This document shows positions 8,989 to 18,477 of a stretch of 64,000 nucleotides of DNA, one piece after another. How positions within the stretch are numbered: position 1 is the stretch's first letter; each line of letters starts with the position of its first letter. The stretch is from Neisseria sp. Its GTDB lineage: Bacteria > Pseudomonadota > Gammaproteobacteria > Burkholderiales > Neisseriaceae. The stretch spans positions 1-64,000 of the forward strand of contig NZ_JAUMZU010000012.1 in the NCBI RefSeq assembly GCF_030527965.1. The letters are read 5' to 3'. The notes below the pieces were generated by a model. The model was not told where the DNA came from and ran no database searches. It was given only the letters and a program-made list of their open reading frames with translations. The position numbers and the translations under genes were made by a program.

Positions 8989-9102
8989 TAGATAAGCCTG
9001 ATTGGTACTACAATCAGGTTTTCAGGCAGTCGGCCGTATTTTTATTGCCTTTTGTCGTTGCTATGCGACGTTGCTTGGCGAGGCAGATTTATTCCGCTTT
9101 CT

Positions 9103-10281
9103 TTAGCCGGCAAATTTTTCCAATGCGGCGACTGCCGGCAATTCTTTGCCTTCCAAAAATTCAAGAAATGCGCCGCCGCCGGTAGAAATATAACTGATTT
9201 TATCGGTAACGCCGAATTTAGAAATGGCCGCCAAGGTGTCGCCGCCGCCGGCAATAGAAAATGCAGCGCTTTCGGCAATTGCTTTGGCCAACGCTTCGGT
9301 TCCGCCGGCAAATTGGTCGAATTCAAACACACCCACCGGGCCGTTCCATACGACGGTGCCGGCCTGTTTCAGTAAACCGGCCAAAGCGGCGGCTGATTGC
9401 GGGCCGATATCCAGAATCATCTCATCGGCAGCAACATCATCAATGGATTTGACTGTTGCTGCTGCGTTTTCAGCAAACTCTTTGGCCACGACCACATCGG
9501 TCGGTAGCGGTACGGCGCCGCCTTTGGCCGCCATTTTCTGCATAATTTTTTTGGCTTCTTCCACCAAATCTGGTTCGGCCAGCGATTTGCCAATGGGTTT
9601 GCCTTGAGCCAGCAGGAAGGTGTTGGCGATGCCGCCGCCAACAATCAGCTGATCAACTTTATCTGCAAGGCTTTCGAGAATGGTCAGCTTGGTTGACACT
9701 TTGCTGCCGGCTACAATCGCAACCATCGGGTGGGCGGGCTCTTTCAAGGCTTTACCCAAAGCATCCAATTCACCAGCCATTAAAATGCCGGCTACGGAGA
9801 GCGGTGCGGCGGCGGCTACGGCTTCGGTGGAAGCTTGTGCGCGGTGGGCGGTGCCGAAAGCATCGTTGACAAACACGTCGCATAAGGCGGCATAGGCTTG
9901 GCCTAATGTGGCATCGTTTTTCTTTTCACCTTTGTTGATGCGCACGTTTTGCAACATGGCCACTTCGCCCGCTTTCAAGGCCGGGCGGTTTTCACGCCAA
10001 TCGTTCAATACTTTAACGTCTTTGCCCAGTAACTGACCCAAATGGGCGGCCACCGGTGCAACATCGTCTTCAGGGTGGAATTCGCCTTCCGTCGGGCGGC
10101 CCAAGTGGGACATCACGATAACGGAAGCACCGTTATCCAGTGCGTAACGAATTGAAGCGAGCGACGCGCGGATGCGGGTGTCGTCGCTGATTTTGCCGTC
10201 TTTAAACGGAACGTTCATATCCGCACGGATAAGCACGGTTTTGCCTTGCAGGTTTTGGTCGGTCAGTTTGAGGAATGCCAT
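9103..10281 (-). CDS. pgk: Phosphoglycerate kinase
   Basis: A 392-residue cytoplasmic glycolytic enzyme that transfers phosphate between 1,3-bisphosphoglycerate and ADP. Family marks are [22 protein letters not shown] near the start (substrate-binding arginine and aspartate), [21 protein letters not shown] and the nucleotide-binding [19 protein letters not shown] with GGGDTLAA. Length is normal for bacterial Pgk. It is flanked by terminators and appears to be a single-gene unit on the minus strand. Confidence 0.98.
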   Translation of the reverse strand: MAFLKLTDQNLQGKTVLIRADMNVPFKDGKISDDTRIRASLASIRYALDNGASVIVMSHLGRPTEGEFHPEDDVAPVAAHLGQLLGKDVKVLNDWRENRPALKAGEVAMLQNVRINKGEKKNDATLGQAYAALCDVFVNDAFGTAHRAQASTEAVAAAAPLSVAGILMAGELDALGKALKEPAHPMVAIVAGSKVSTKLTILESLADKVDQLIVGGGIANTFLLAQGKPIGKSLAEPDLVEEAKKIMQKMAAKGGAVPLPTDVVVAKEFAENAAATVKSIDDVAADEMILDIGPQSAAALAGLLKQAGTVVWNGPVGVFEFDQFAGGTEALAKAIAESAAFSIAGGGDTLAAISKFGVTDKISYISTGGGAFLEFLEGKELPAVAALEKFAG

Positions 10282-10334
10282 TTCACTATCCTTTGTGTTG
10301 AGAAGGGGTTTATTTCAGTATATTAACATAAAAG

Positions 10335-10381
10335 GAATGCCTGTCTGAAACCTTGGGCTTAGCGGTTTCAGACAGGCATAG
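10335..10381. terminator. DUS inverted-pair terminator with long loop
   Basis: TGCCTGTCTGAA (10338-10349) and TTCAGACAGGCA (10367-10378) are separated by 17 bases. It lies just 3' of the DUF442 gene on the minus strand and upstream of pgk. Confidence 0.7.
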
Positions 10382-10384
10382 TGT

Positions 10385-10810
10385 TTATGGCAATTGCAGC
10401 TTGGCGGCGAAGTTGCTTAAATCCAATCCGGTTGCCGCTTTGACTTTGGCAATGATTTCAGTGGCATCTCGGCCTTGTTCGACTTGATTGATTGCCCATA
10501 ACAGCGAGCAACGCGTGCCGGTGCGGCAATAGGCTAGAACAGAGCCTCGGCTGTTTTCCAGTTGCTCGGCAAAGGCTTTGGCATCGTTGGCGGTAATTTG
10601 CGGTGCGATAACAGGTTGGTGCCGTATGTCGGTTATTCCTGCTTCGGCAAACCAGGCAGCCGCTTCGGAAAACGCAGGTTGGCCAGGCTCTTCCTGATCC
10701 GGCCGGTTGCAAATCACGGTTGTGATGCCCAGCTTGGCGGCTTCAGCGGCGTCGTTACGATTGATTTGAGGCGAAATATACAGTTTGTCGGTTAAACGGA
10801 AAAAATTCAT
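10385..10810 (-). CDS. DUF442 / TIGR01244 family phosphatase-like sulfur transferase
   Basis: A 141-residue protein of the family found alone or fused to rhodanese and beta-lactamase-like sulfur enzymes. It has the tyrosine-phosphatase-like loop AYCRTGTRCSLLWA with the active cysteine at 95. The N-terminal FFRLTDKLYISPQI is typical. The start at 10810 is chosen over a 38-codon extension because AAAGGAAACCC precedes it and the extension has no family resemblance. A role in sulfide or persulfide handling is inferred from the family; no sulfur genes lie nearby. Confidence 0.85.
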   Translation of the reverse strand: MNFFRLTDKLYISPQINRNDAAEAAKLGITTVICNRPDQEEPGQPAFSEAAAWFAEAGITDIRHQPVIAPQITANDAKAFAEQLENSRGSVLAYCRTGTRCSLLWAINQVEQGRDATEIIAKVKAATGLDLSNFAAKLQLP

Positions 10811-10949
10811 GGGTTTCCTTTCTGGTGGTCGGATGATGGTTTTTTTAATCTGAGCATTATTATCGCTCAAGTATGTTTTCAGACAGGCTTTCAATGCTGA
10901 AAACCGCCTGAAGTTCGGCTTCAAGCGGCTTGTGAGTCGACGATTCGGC

Positions 10950-11732
10950 TTAGCGGAATACCATGCCGCCGTCGGTAATGATGGCTTGTCCGGTGATGTA
11001 GTCGGAATCTGATGATGCCAAAAAGCTGACTAGTGAGGCAACATCGGAAGGAATCTGAGTGCGCCCCATCAAAATACCGGAAGCAAATTTTTCGAAGGCT
11101 TCGCCCGGTTTGAGCCCTAAATGTTTGCCCATTTCCTCGTCAATACGATCCCACATTTTGGTACCGGCTACGCCGGGGCAATAGGCGTTGACAGTAATTT
11201 TACTCTTGGCAAGCTCTTTGGCTGCGGCTACCGTCAATGCGCGGGTGGCGAATTTACTGGCGCAATAAAGACCGAGCAAATCATAAGATTCATGTGCGGC
11301 GATGCTGCAAGCGTTGATGATTTTATAAACGCGATCTCCGCCTTGTTTTTTCATTTGCTCGGATGCGGCTTGAATACCCCATAGCACGCCTTTTACATTG
11401 ATATTGAAGATGCGGTCGAAATCGGCCTCTCCTGCTTCGTTGAGCAACATCACTTCTTCGATACCGGCATTGTTGATAAATACGTCCACCCGCCCGAAAG
11501 TATCAACGGCATATTTGACTAACGCAAACTGGTCATCCCGCTTGCTGACATCTCCGCGAAACGCGCCTACTTCAAGATTTTGCGCTTTGAATTCGGCTTC
11601 TGTTTTTGCCAATGTGTCAGGGTTGATGTCTGACAGCACTATGGCAAAGCCATCTTGTGCCAGTCTTTGGGCAATGCCTTTACCCAGACCATCGCCGGAA
11701 CCGGTAATCACAGCTACTTTTTTGTTACTCAT
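10950..11732 (-). CDS. Short-chain dehydrogenase, acetoin reductase-like
   Basis: A 260-residue NAD(P)-dependent oxidoreductase of the classical SDR family. It has the cofactor motif [16 protein letters not shown], a serine in [20 protein letters not shown] with the Tyr-x3-Lys catalytic pair, and the C-terminal [15 protein letters not shown]. The segment from [35 protein letters not shown] resembles diacetyl/acetoin reductases (BudC type). Acetoin or a similar short alpha-hydroxyketone is therefore the likeliest substrate, but SDR substrates cannot be fixed by sequence alone. It stands alone upstream of the DUF442 gene. Confidence 0.85.
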   Translation of the reverse strand: MSNKKVAVITGSGDGLGKGIAQRLAQDGFAIVLSDINPDTLAKTEAEFKAQNLEVGAFRGDVSKRDDQFALVKYAVDTFGRVDVFINNAGIEEVMLLNEAGEADFDRIFNINVKGVLWGIQAASEQMKKQGGDRVYKIINACSIAAHESYDLLGLYCASKFATRALTVAAAKELAKSKITVNAYCPGVAGTKMWDRIDEEMGKHLGLKPGEAFEKFASGILMGRTQIPSDVASLVSFLASSDSDYITGQAIITDGGMVFR

Positions 11733-11883
11733 CGTATTGTCCTTTACTTATATGTTGAGAGGATCTAGCAGTAAGATATTAATACAAAGCGCCAACGGCT
11801 TCGCGACAATGAAGATAAAGTTATGTTTGGCAAGGTAAAGCCAATGTGATAATCGGCCCCGGATAAGGCTTTGCGGTTTGCAC

Positions 11884-11917
11884 AAAAAAGCCCGGTTTAA
11901 CCAATTCAAACCGGGCT
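11884..11917. terminator. Terminator of the T6SS operon
   Basis: GCCCGGTTT (11890-11898) pairs with AAACCGGGC (11908-11916). On the minus strand the stem is followed by a run of six U. It lies directly behind hcp. Confidence 0.9.
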
Positions 11918-11934
11918 CGGCAACAAAACCTGTT

Positions 11935-12417
11935 TTAAGCGGATTTGTTTTCTTTAATGTTGAAGGCCATTTGCACTTCAGCGCCTTTAGAACCTTTATC
12001 TGTTTGCTCCCAGTATTGGTTTTTCACTTTGGCGGCTTGGAAGGAGTAACGTATTTTTAAAGCATCGTTTTCCTGTACGCCAACGAATTTTACACCGGTT
12101 ACCAACACGTCTTCCAAAGTGGTGCGCGAATATTCAACTTGTTCGCCACCAGCTTTGCATACGGAAATTTCGACTTTGCTCAAGTGTTGGCCGGTTGCAC
12201 AGTTTTTCAGAATGGTGGGCGCCGCTTTGTCAATCGCAGCAACTACGGTCAGGTCGTTGAAATTTACTTTACCCGCACCGCCACCACCACCGGTAGTCAT
12301 AGAACCGGGTTGCTCGGCACCCCAGTCGAAACTTTCAATGTCGGTCCAGTCTTTGTGATTGGCATCTTTCGCTTCGCCGTTCACACCTTCAACTTTCATA
12401 AACATATCAATAGCCAT
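11935..12417 (-). CDS. hcp: Type VI secretion tube protein Hcp
   Basis: A 160-residue Hcp family protein that forms the hexameric rings of the T6SS inner tube and can carry small effectors. The N-terminus MAIDMFMKVEGVNGEAKD followed by HKDWTDIESFDWG is diagnostic. There is a glycine-rich stretch (GGGGGAG) in the usual loop and a C-terminal strand IRYSFQAAKVKNQYWEQTDKG. The ATG at 12417 is preferred to one six bases upstream, since AAAGGAG lies 7 bases before it and only 1 before the other. It is the last gene of the T6SS operon and is followed by a strong terminator, which suits high expression of the tube protein. Confidence 0.96.
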   Translation of the reverse strand: MAIDMFMKVEGVNGEAKDANHKDWTDIESFDWGAEQPGSMTTGGGGGAGKVNFNDLTVVAAIDKAAPTILKNCATGQHLSKVEISVCKAGGEQVEYSRTTLEDVLVTGVKFVGVQENDALKIRYSFQAAKVKNQYWEQTDKGSKGAEVQMAFNIKENKSA

Positions 12418-12499
12418 ATCCATACTCCTTTATACTAAGATTGAAATTAAAGCCATCAGGCAATAAGGGTGCGAAACACCCGACTACAAACCAAACTTG

Positions 12500-13996
12500 C
12501 TACTCCTGTTTGGCTGAAGGCAGTTTGGAAACCAAGCGCAATGAAACGGTTAAGCCTTCAAGCTGGTAATGCGGCCGTAGGAAGAATTTGGAAGTGTAGT
12601 ATCCGGGGTTGTCTTCCACTTCTTCCACGACAACTTCTGCCGCAGCCAGCGGTTTACGTGCTTTTGTTTCCTGAGTAGAGTTGGCCGGATCGCCGTCTAC
12701 ATAATTCATAATCCATTCGTTCAGCCAACGTTCCATATCTTCGCGTTCTCTGAACGAACCGACTTTATCCCGTACGATGCATTTCAGATAATGTGCAAAA
12801 CGGCAGCAGGCGAAGAGATACGGCAGCCGTGCAGACAAGCGTGCATTGGCTGTGGCATCCGGATCATAATATTCGGCCGGTTTATGTAGGGATTGGGCGC
12901 CGATGAATGCGGCCAAGTCTGTGTTTTTCCTGTGTATCAACGGCATGAAGCCCAAAGCGGCCAGTTCGGCTTCGCGGCGGTCGCTGATGGCGATTTCGGT
13001 CGGGCATTTCATGTCGACACCGCCGTCGTCGGTCGGGAAAGTATGGCAAGGCAGGTTTTCTACGATACCGCCCGATTCTACGCCGCGAATAGAGGTACAC
13101 CAGCCGTAATATTTAAACGACCGGTTGATGTTGACCGCCATGGCGTAAGCAGCGTTGGCCCATGTGTATTTGTTGTGATCGGCGCCTTCCACTTCTTCTT
13201 CGAAGTCAAACTCGTCTACCGGATTGGTGTTGGCACCGTAAGGCAGGCGCGATAGGAAACGGGGTAGAGCCAAGCCGATATAGCGCGAATCTTCAGATTC
13301 CCGCAGGCTGCGCCAAGGTGCGTATTCGGCATTCTGGAAGATTTTGCTCAAATCGCGAGGGTTGGCCAATTCCTGCCAAGATTCCATTTGCATCAGTTTG
13401 GGAGAAGCGCCGGCGATGAAAGGACAGTGTGCCGCTGCTGCAATTTTTTCCATACTTTGCAACATTTCCACATCCGGAGCGGATTGGTCGAAGTAATAAT
13501 CGCCTACCAAACAACCGAACGGCTCGCCGCCGAACTGACCGTATTCTTCTTCATAAATGCGTTTGAATAAGGGGCTCTGATCCCACGCGGTACCTTTGTA
13601 GCGCTTCAGGTTGCGTGCCACTTCTTTTTTGGAAATAGGCATCACTTTGATTTTCAACAAAGTATCGGTTTCGGTGTTGGTTACCAAATGGTGCAAACCG
13701 CGCCACGCACCTTCAAGTTTTTGGAATTCTTCGTGGTGCAGGATTTGGTTGATTTGCTCCGACAACTTGCGGTCTAGCTCTGCAATAATCGCTTCGATGG
13801 TTTGGTATGTGTCATCTGAAATGGTTACGACATTTTGCAGCGCCTGTTGTGCCAGTGTGGCTACGGCGTTGCTGACCGCGCTGCGCGCTTCTTCGGTTTT
13901 GGGCTTAAATTCTTTTTGCAGCAGCTGCTCGAATTCGTTTTGTGCAAATGCGACCTGAGCGCCGCCCCCTTGAATGTCTAATTGCTTCTCAGCCAT
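12500..13996 (-). CDS. tssC: Type VI secretion contractile sheath large subunit TssC (VipB)
   Basis: A 498-residue sheath protein that pairs with TssB to build the contractile cylinder around the Hcp tube. Clear family segments are LEGAWRGLHHLVTNTETD, FGCLVGDYYFD, EKIAAAAHCPFIAGASP, SEDSRYIGLALPRFLSRLPYG and C-terminal PGYYTSKFFLRPHYQLEGL. Length is normal. It lies between tssB and hcp on the minus strand with short gaps (39 and 82 bases). Confidence 0.98.
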   Translation of the reverse strand: MAEKQLDIQGGGAQVAFAQNEFEQLLQKEFKPKTEEARSAVSNAVATLAQQALQNVVTISDDTYQTIEAIIAELDRKLSEQINQILHHEEFQKLEGAWRGLHHLVTNTETDTLLKIKVMPISKKEVARNLKRYKGTAWDQSPLFKRIYEEEYGQFGGEPFGCLVGDYYFDQSAPDVEMLQSMEKIAAAAHCPFIAGASPKLMQMESWQELANPRDLSKIFQNAEYAPWRSLRESEDSRYIGLALPRFLSRLPYGANTNPVDEFDFEEEVEGADHNKYTWANAAYAMAVNINRSFKYYGWCTSIRGVESGGIVENLPCHTFPTDDGGVDMKCPTEIAISDRREAELAALGFMPLIHRKNTDLAAFIGAQSLHKPAEYYDPDATANARLSARLPYLFACCRFAHYLKCIVRDKVGSFREREDMERWLNEWIMNYVDGDPANSTQETKARKPLAAAEVVVEEVEDNPGYYTSKFFLRPHYQLEGLTVSLRLVSKLPSAKQE

Positions 13997-14035
13997 TTTT
14001 CATCTCACTTTAAAAAGTTGAAGTTTCAGTTTGGG

Positions 14036-14554
14036 TTACTGAGTTTTGTCTGATGATTCTTTAGGTGCTGCGGCGAGGCTTTTCAGTAATTCGCTGTCGC
14101 CCAGAACCTTGCCGATTAATTCTTCCGCTCCTGTTTTACCGTCCATGTAAGACAACAGATTGGAAAGCTCGGTGCGAGCTTGTAGCAATTCATTCAGCGG
14201 TTCGACTTTTTTCGCCACGGCTGCGGGGGAGAAGTCGTCCATGCTTTCGAATTCTAGCTCTACGTTCAAATTACCTTCGCCGGTCAGTGTGTTTTTTACA
14301 TTGAAGGCGACGCGCGGTTTCAATGCTTTCATCCGGTCGTCAAAATTATCTACGTCGATTTCTAGAAATTTGCGTTCGGCCAATTCCGGCAGCGGCTCTA
14401 CAGGCTTGCCAACCAGGTCGGCCATGACGCCCATGATAAAAGGCAGCTCGATTTTTTTCTCGGAGCCGTACAACTCAACATCGTATTCGATTTGTACGCG
14501 TGGCGCTCTGTTGCGGGCGATGAATTTTTGACCGGATGATTTGTTCTGTGCCAT
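14036..14554 (-). CDS. tssB: Type VI secretion contractile sheath small subunit TssB (VipA)
   Basis: A 172-residue partner of TssC. The segments APRVQIEYDVELYGSEKKIELPF, DLVGKP, KFLEIDVDNFDDRMKALKPRVAF and ELLQARTELSNLLSYMDGK are typical of VipA. It is directly upstream of tssC in the same operon, 39 bases apart. Confidence 0.97.
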   Translation of the reverse strand: MAQNKSSGQKFIARNRAPRVQIEYDVELYGSEKKIELPFIMGVMADLVGKPVEPLPELAERKFLEIDVDNFDDRMKALKPRVAFNVKNTLTGEGNLNVELEFESMDDFSPAAVAKKVEPLNELLQARTELSNLLSYMDGKTGAEELIGKVLGDSELLKSLAAAPKESSDKTQ

Positions 14555-14639
14555 AGCTGATATTACCTCGAAAATGATTGATTAAAGACGTTAAGTAATT
14601 TGTTTTTAAAAAGCTTCGGCCTACTCCAACTTGACCTTT

Positions 14640-15701
14640 TTACTCGTCGGAAGTTCCCGATTCCTCCGGCCTTCCGATTAAAACTTCCAGATTGCCGACG
14701 CTCTCCGGGCTGATGTCTTTCATGATGTCGTAGAAGTCCATATTCATCAGCCGTTGTACCCGCCGAATGAATAAAGGGGCAGGGTGGCTCGGTTCGAAAT
14801 TTTCAAAATAAACGCAGATTTTTTCTAAAACCAAATCCACATCCGCTCGGTTTTTGATGTTCAGGCGCCGCCATGCTTCGCTGTTGGCTTCCTGCGCTAA
14901 AATCGAATCCGACAGTTTGACTTCGGCAGGTTGCGTTTGCTCTGTGTTTTCCTGTTCTTGCACCGTATTGCCGGTTGCTTCGTAGCCTGCCGCTTGGTCG
15001 ATTAAAGACAGGGGTTTTAATACGGCTTCGAAATCCAGGGGGTATTCGTCGTTTAATTTTTCGGAAAAAAAGCCTTGAATCGATTTCAAACAGGCCAATA
15101 CTTGTTTGACGGCCTGCAATTCAGGCTTGCCCGTATCGGCGCCTACTCTGATATCCAGCATCAGGCGGTCTTTACCGCCCGGATAGTTTTGCTGATCATT
15201 GCCTTGTAAAACTGCTGCTGCTTCTTTTACGGTAACCGGCATTTGGGTCAGTCCGTTGACCAGCAGTTTGGCAGGAAGCAGCTCTTTTGCCACGCCATCT
15301 GGGGTGGAGAAAATGCTCAGGGCGTTGATGCGGTAGAAGGGATCGTATTCGCCGTCTTCATCTTCCAGACGTGGGAAAACACTGTCCCAATACAAATCGA
15401 TGTTTGCTTTGATGGCTTCGCAACCGGCCAAAAAGCCCGGCAGGCCGTGCCGTGCCGTTAGGGCTCGGGTGTAATAGGCCAACACGCGCAGGTCTTTTGA
15501 TTCGGCAAGTAGCTGGTTGCATAATTTATCCACCACCGCCCAGTCGGGCTCTTGCGCGGGGATGATGGTTTCTCCGTATTGCTGCTCCGGCTTGCCTTCG
15601 GCCGCACTTTGTAATTCCAGAAAGCGGCTGTCGTATTCAATGTTGACGCCGGCCGGCGCGTCGGCGGAAATGGGTTCGTCCCAATGAGGAAAGGTTTTCA
15701 T
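14640..15701 (-). CDS. tssA: Type VI secretion system protein TssA (ImpA)
   Basis: A 353-residue protein with the N-terminal ImpA domain (WDEPISADAPAGVNIEYDSRFLELQSAAEGKPEQQYGETIIPAQEPDW; then LAYYTRALTARHGLPGF). Its C-terminal region ends FENFEPSHPAPLFIRRVQRLMNMDFYDIMKDISPESV, the pattern of short TssA proteins. TssA caps or primes sheath and tube polymerisation at the baseplate. It starts 5 bases after the tagF stop, so the two are coupled. Confidence 0.93.
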   Translation of the reverse strand: MKTFPHWDEPISADAPAGVNIEYDSRFLELQSAAEGKPEQQYGETIIPAQEPDWAVVDKLCNQLLAESKDLRVLAYYTRALTARHGLPGFLAGCEAIKANIDLYWDSVFPRLEDEDGEYDPFYRINALSIFSTPDGVAKELLPAKLLVNGLTQMPVTVKEAAAVLQGNDQQNYPGGKDRLMLDIRVGADTGKPELQAVKQVLACLKSIQGFFSEKLNDEYPLDFEAVLKPLSLIDQAAGYEATGNTVQEQENTEQTQPAEVKLSDSILAQEANSEAWRRLNIKNRADVDLVLEKICVYFENFEPSHPAPLFIRRVQRLMNMDFYDIMKDISPESVGNLEVLIGRPEESGTSDE

Positions 15702-15706
15702 GGGTT

Positions 15707-16273
15707 TTAAAATCCAAATAATTTATTGAACAGGGCGCACGAGGGCATTCCTTCGGATTCCAAATAATGCCTGTCTGAAAGTGCATACCAAACACTGTGT
15801 GCTCCGGTTGAATGGGATTGGAGCCGTTGTGTCAGGTTCGGCGGAAAATCTAGATGCTCCGCTTGGGTATCAGTAGGGGCAAAGTGCTTATCTTTGGCAC
15901 TTTTGCCCTCGTTTAAAATGGCCTGAAAAACACCTGAGTAGGCACTCATTTCTTGCAGCCGTTGCAGCAAATTGGTTTCAAAGGCGTCATGCTTGCGAAA
16001 TAAAACGAAAGGATAGCGTCTGCCGGTTTGGTCGGCACTTAATGCGGCCAGGCCTGTATAGTTCATTTCCGGCTGGAGTATACAAAAGAGCCAGATTCGG
16101 GGCGCCGTATTGGTTTTCCGGGTAAACGGAATCAATCGGCTTTGCCCACCGCAACGATTGAACCACCCTTCCCAGAAATGTCTGTCTTGTTGTTCGATAT
16201 CGGCTGAGGCAACAAAATCGCGAGATTGGTTGAGTTTCCCGAAAAAATAAACCGCAGGTTGTGCTTGCTCCAT
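15707..16273 (-). CDS. tagF: Type VI secretion-associated protein TagF
   Basis: A 188-residue protein with the TagF layout: an N-terminal FFGKLNQSRDFV segment, then LAALSADQTGRRYPFVLFRK. TagF proteins act as post-translational repressors of T6SS assembly in Pseudomonas. Here it is the first gene of the operon. No phosphatase or kinase partner (PppA, PpkA) is encoded in the window. An uptake-sequence copy lies inside the gene at 15768-15779. Confidence 0.85.
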   Translation of the reverse strand: MEQAQPAVYFFGKLNQSRDFVASADIEQQDRHFWEGWFNRCGGQSRLIPFTRKTNTAPRIWLFCILQPEMNYTGLAALSADQTGRRYPFVLFRKHDAFETNLLQRLQEMSAYSGVFQAILNEGKSAKDKHFAPTDTQAEHLDFPPNLTQRLQSHSTGAHSVWYALSDRHYLESEGMPSCALFNKLFGF

Positions 16274-16422
16274 CGTTGCCCCAATTTATATTCACTGTTT
16301 TGTCATGGTCTGCTTTTATTATTAAAAAGGAGTTGCCTGTTTTATGCAACAAGTATAAAGGCTGGATGACCGCTCGGCCGGAAATACTCACGCTTGGTTG
16401 GAGATTAGTGAAAAATCAACCG

Positions 16423-17220
16423 TTAATCCAACACATTAAGCGCTTGCAGACCGCGGTAAACACCGTCTTCCCAAACCGATGGGCAGACAAAATCGGCTAC
16501 CGCTTTTAAATCGGGATGGGCATTGCTCATTGCCACGCCGAAGCCGACGGTTTGCAGCATTTCTATATCGTTTAATCCGTCGCCGAATGCCATGGCATCG
16601 GCCATTGTCAGCCCCAGTTTGCTTAGAGCGGCCTGAATGCCACGTGCTTTCGAGCCTGTTTTGTCGAGCAAGTCGACACCGTTGGGCTGCCAGCGCACGG
16701 TTTTGAGGCGTTCGGGCAGTTGGCTTTCGATGTGTTTTCCGGTGTTTTCATCGTAAAACGCCATCATTTGGTAAATCGGGTAACGTTGGTACAGCAACGG
16801 GTCAATCTGGTAAGACAAGCCTAAGGCGCCGGTTGCATCGAATAATGGCTGGGTTTCGCGGGATACGCTGAAATGCTCGTTAGAAACGAAGCCGTAAGCA
16901 ATGCCTTCGGCGTCTAATAAAGCGGCGGCGGCTTCCATGTCGGTTTTGTTCATGGGAAACTCGGCCAGTATTTTATTTTGGTAGCGAACGAATTGGCCGT
17001 TAATGCTGACCAGCATGTCGATGCCGGTTTCTGTAATCAGATTGCGGATGGGCAGGGGAATCAAGGCAGGCGAGCGGCCGGTGGCGATGGCTGTGATGAT
17101 GCCTTTTTGCTTAAGCGTTTTGAGCGCTTGGCGGGTGCTGTCGGCAATGCGTTTTTCATCTTTGATGTATAGGGTATCGTCTATATCGAAGAAGATGATT
17201 TTGGGGTCGGGTTTCTGCAT
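16423..17220 (-). CDS. Cof-type HAD-IIB family sugar-phosphatase-like hydrolase
   Basis: A 265-residue HAD phosphatase. Motif I is FFDIDDTLY (nucleophile and acid aspartates), motif II is TGRSP and motif III lies around KARGIQAAL, with FGDGLNDIEML as motif IV. The cap domain between motifs II and III is of the C2B type, as in Cof, YbjI and similar enzymes that remove phosphate from sugars or flavin precursors. The substrate is not predictable. It stands between the T6SS operon and a small membrane protein, with no sign of linkage. Confidence 0.92.
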   Translation of the reverse strand: MQKPDPKIIFFDIDDTLYIKDEKRIADSTRQALKTLKQKGIITAIATGRSPALIPLPIRNLITETGIDMLVSINGQFVRYQNKILAEFPMNKTDMEAAAALLDAEGIAYGFVSNEHFSVSRETQPLFDATGALGLSYQIDPLLYQRYPIYQMMAFYDENTGKHIESQLPERLKTVRWQPNGVDLLDKTGSKARGIQAALSKLGLTMADAMAFGDGLNDIEMLQTVGFGVAMSNAHPDLKAVADFVCPSVWEDGVYRGLQALNVLD

Positions 17221-17380
17221 GATACTCCCTGATTTGTTGGGTTTTATTCCTTGGAAATTGTAGCATAGGGCGTTAGCCGGTTTGGCAAATCGTGCTTGAG
17301 CGGGCGGGTTTGCGAATAAACCGCTCCCTTTGGTTTGGGAACGCTGTGTTTTTATTGTGTTGTGATGCTTGTCTGAAAAA

Positions 17381-17566
17381 TCAGGGGGTGGTTGTGGCTG
17401 CCGGTTTGGTCGGATTTGGTTTCGGTTTGGATTGTTGGGCGGCTTTTTTTCGCAATACCGCTTCTTTCAGCCGTTGTTGCGATTGCTCGTTTGGCGTCAT
17501 ATAACATACGCCTGCGATGCTGATGCTCAGCAGCGCGATGTAAAACCAGACTTTGTTCATATTCAT
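17381..17566 (-). CDS. Small single-helix membrane protein, unknown function
   Basis: A 61-residue protein starting MNMNKVWFYIALLSISIAGVCYMTP. It has one membrane helix (about residues 5-22), a basic coiled segment (NEQSQQRLKEAVLRKKAAQQ) and a proline/threonine-rich tail. The start at 17566 is preferred to one nine codons upstream, since GGGG lies near it, but neither site is strong. I do not recognise the family. The helix-basic-proline pattern suggests an inner-membrane protein with a periplasmic or cytoplasmic tail. Confidence 0.6.
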   Translation of the reverse strand: MNMNKVWFYIALLSISIAGVCYMTPNEQSQQRLKEAVLRKKAAQQSKPKPNPTKPAATTTP

Positions 17567-17720
17567 GCGGATTGCCCCGGAGTGAAAATTCAAATGTATC
17601 TGAAAACGGAATGGGCGGCAATTTTCAGACAGGCTTTTGATATTGGTATGGTCGAGCGAAGCTGCTATAGTGAAGGGCAGCTACATTGATGATTGGGAAT
17701 TGGGAATAAGGAGTTGGCAG

Positions 17721-18413
17721 ATGAAAAAATGCGTTATTCTGACCGGCGCAGGCATCAGCGCCGACAGTGGCCTGAAAACGTTTCGTGATGCGGGAGGGTT
17801 ATGGGAAGGCTATCGTGTTGAAGATGTGTGCACGCCGGAGGCTTTTGCCCGCAACCCGCAGCTGGTGCTGGATTTTTACAATACGCGCCGTCGTCAGGCG
17901 CGGGAGGCATTGCCTAATGCGGCACATCGGGCTTTGGTTCGGCTCGAACCTTATTACGACGTAAGCATTATCACGCAAAACGTAGACGATTTGCACGAAC
18001 GCGCGGGCAGCCGCCATGTGCTGCATCTGCACGGGGAATTAAACAAGCTGCGCAGCACGGTTGATGAAGCCGAGGTTATAGAGTGGACTGGCGACCAAAC
18101 GATGGCTGATGCCGACAGCAAAGGCCGCCCCTTGCGCCCGCATATCGTTTGGTTCGGCGAAGATGTGCCGCTGTTTCCGCGTGCGGTGGATATTGTGCGC
18201 GGCGCAGATATTGTGTTGGTTATCGGCACCTCTTTGCAGGTTTATCCGGCAGCTTCGCTGTTGCACTATGCACCGCCGCATGCCGAAAGGTATTTGGTCG
18301 ACCCGCATCCGCATGCTGATTTTTCGATAGAAGTGGTGCCGAAAAAAGCGGCGGAAGGTGTGCCGCCATTGGTTGACGAACTGATTTTAAAGGCGCAGCG
18401 GCTTAAGAAATAA
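17721..18413 (+). CDS. cobB: NAD-dependent protein deacylase (sirtuin), zinc-less type
   Basis: A 230-residue Sir2 family enzyme that removes acyl groups from lysine using NAD. It shows TGAGISADSGLKTFRD, TQNVDDLHERAG and the catalytic histidine in HLHGEL (His104). Between that motif and RPHIVWFGE there is no cysteine at all, so the usual four-cysteine zinc ribbon is missing. A subgroup of bacterial sirtuins shares this. The ATG at 17721 is preceded by AAGGAG, which rules out a 28-codon upstream extension. The symbol is given for the family only. Confidence 0.88.
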   Translation: MKKCVILTGAGISADSGLKTFRDAGGLWEGYRVEDVCTPEAFARNPQLVLDFYNTRRRQAREALPNAAHRALVRLEPYYDVSIITQNVDDLHERAGSRHVLHLHGELNKLRSTVDEAEVIEWTGDQTMADADSKGRPLRPHIVWFGEDVPLFPRAVDIVRGADIVLVIGTSLQVYPAASLLHYAPPHAERYLVDPHPHADFSIEVVPKKAAEGVPPLVDELILKAQRLKK

Positions 18414-18417
18414 AAAA

Positions 18418-18448
18418 AAGCCTGTCTGAAAATTTTTCAGACAGGCTT
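18418..18448. terminator. Bidirectional DUS-like terminator between cobB and the lipase gene
   Basis: AAGCCTGTCTGAAAA and its exact reverse complement form a 15-bp stem with almost no loop. The arms use the AGCC variant of the uptake sequence. A and T runs on both sides allow use from either direction, for cobB (+) and the lipase gene (-). Confidence 0.85.
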
Positions 18449-18477
18449 CTACCTTAATTTCGGAGCAACTTTTTAGA

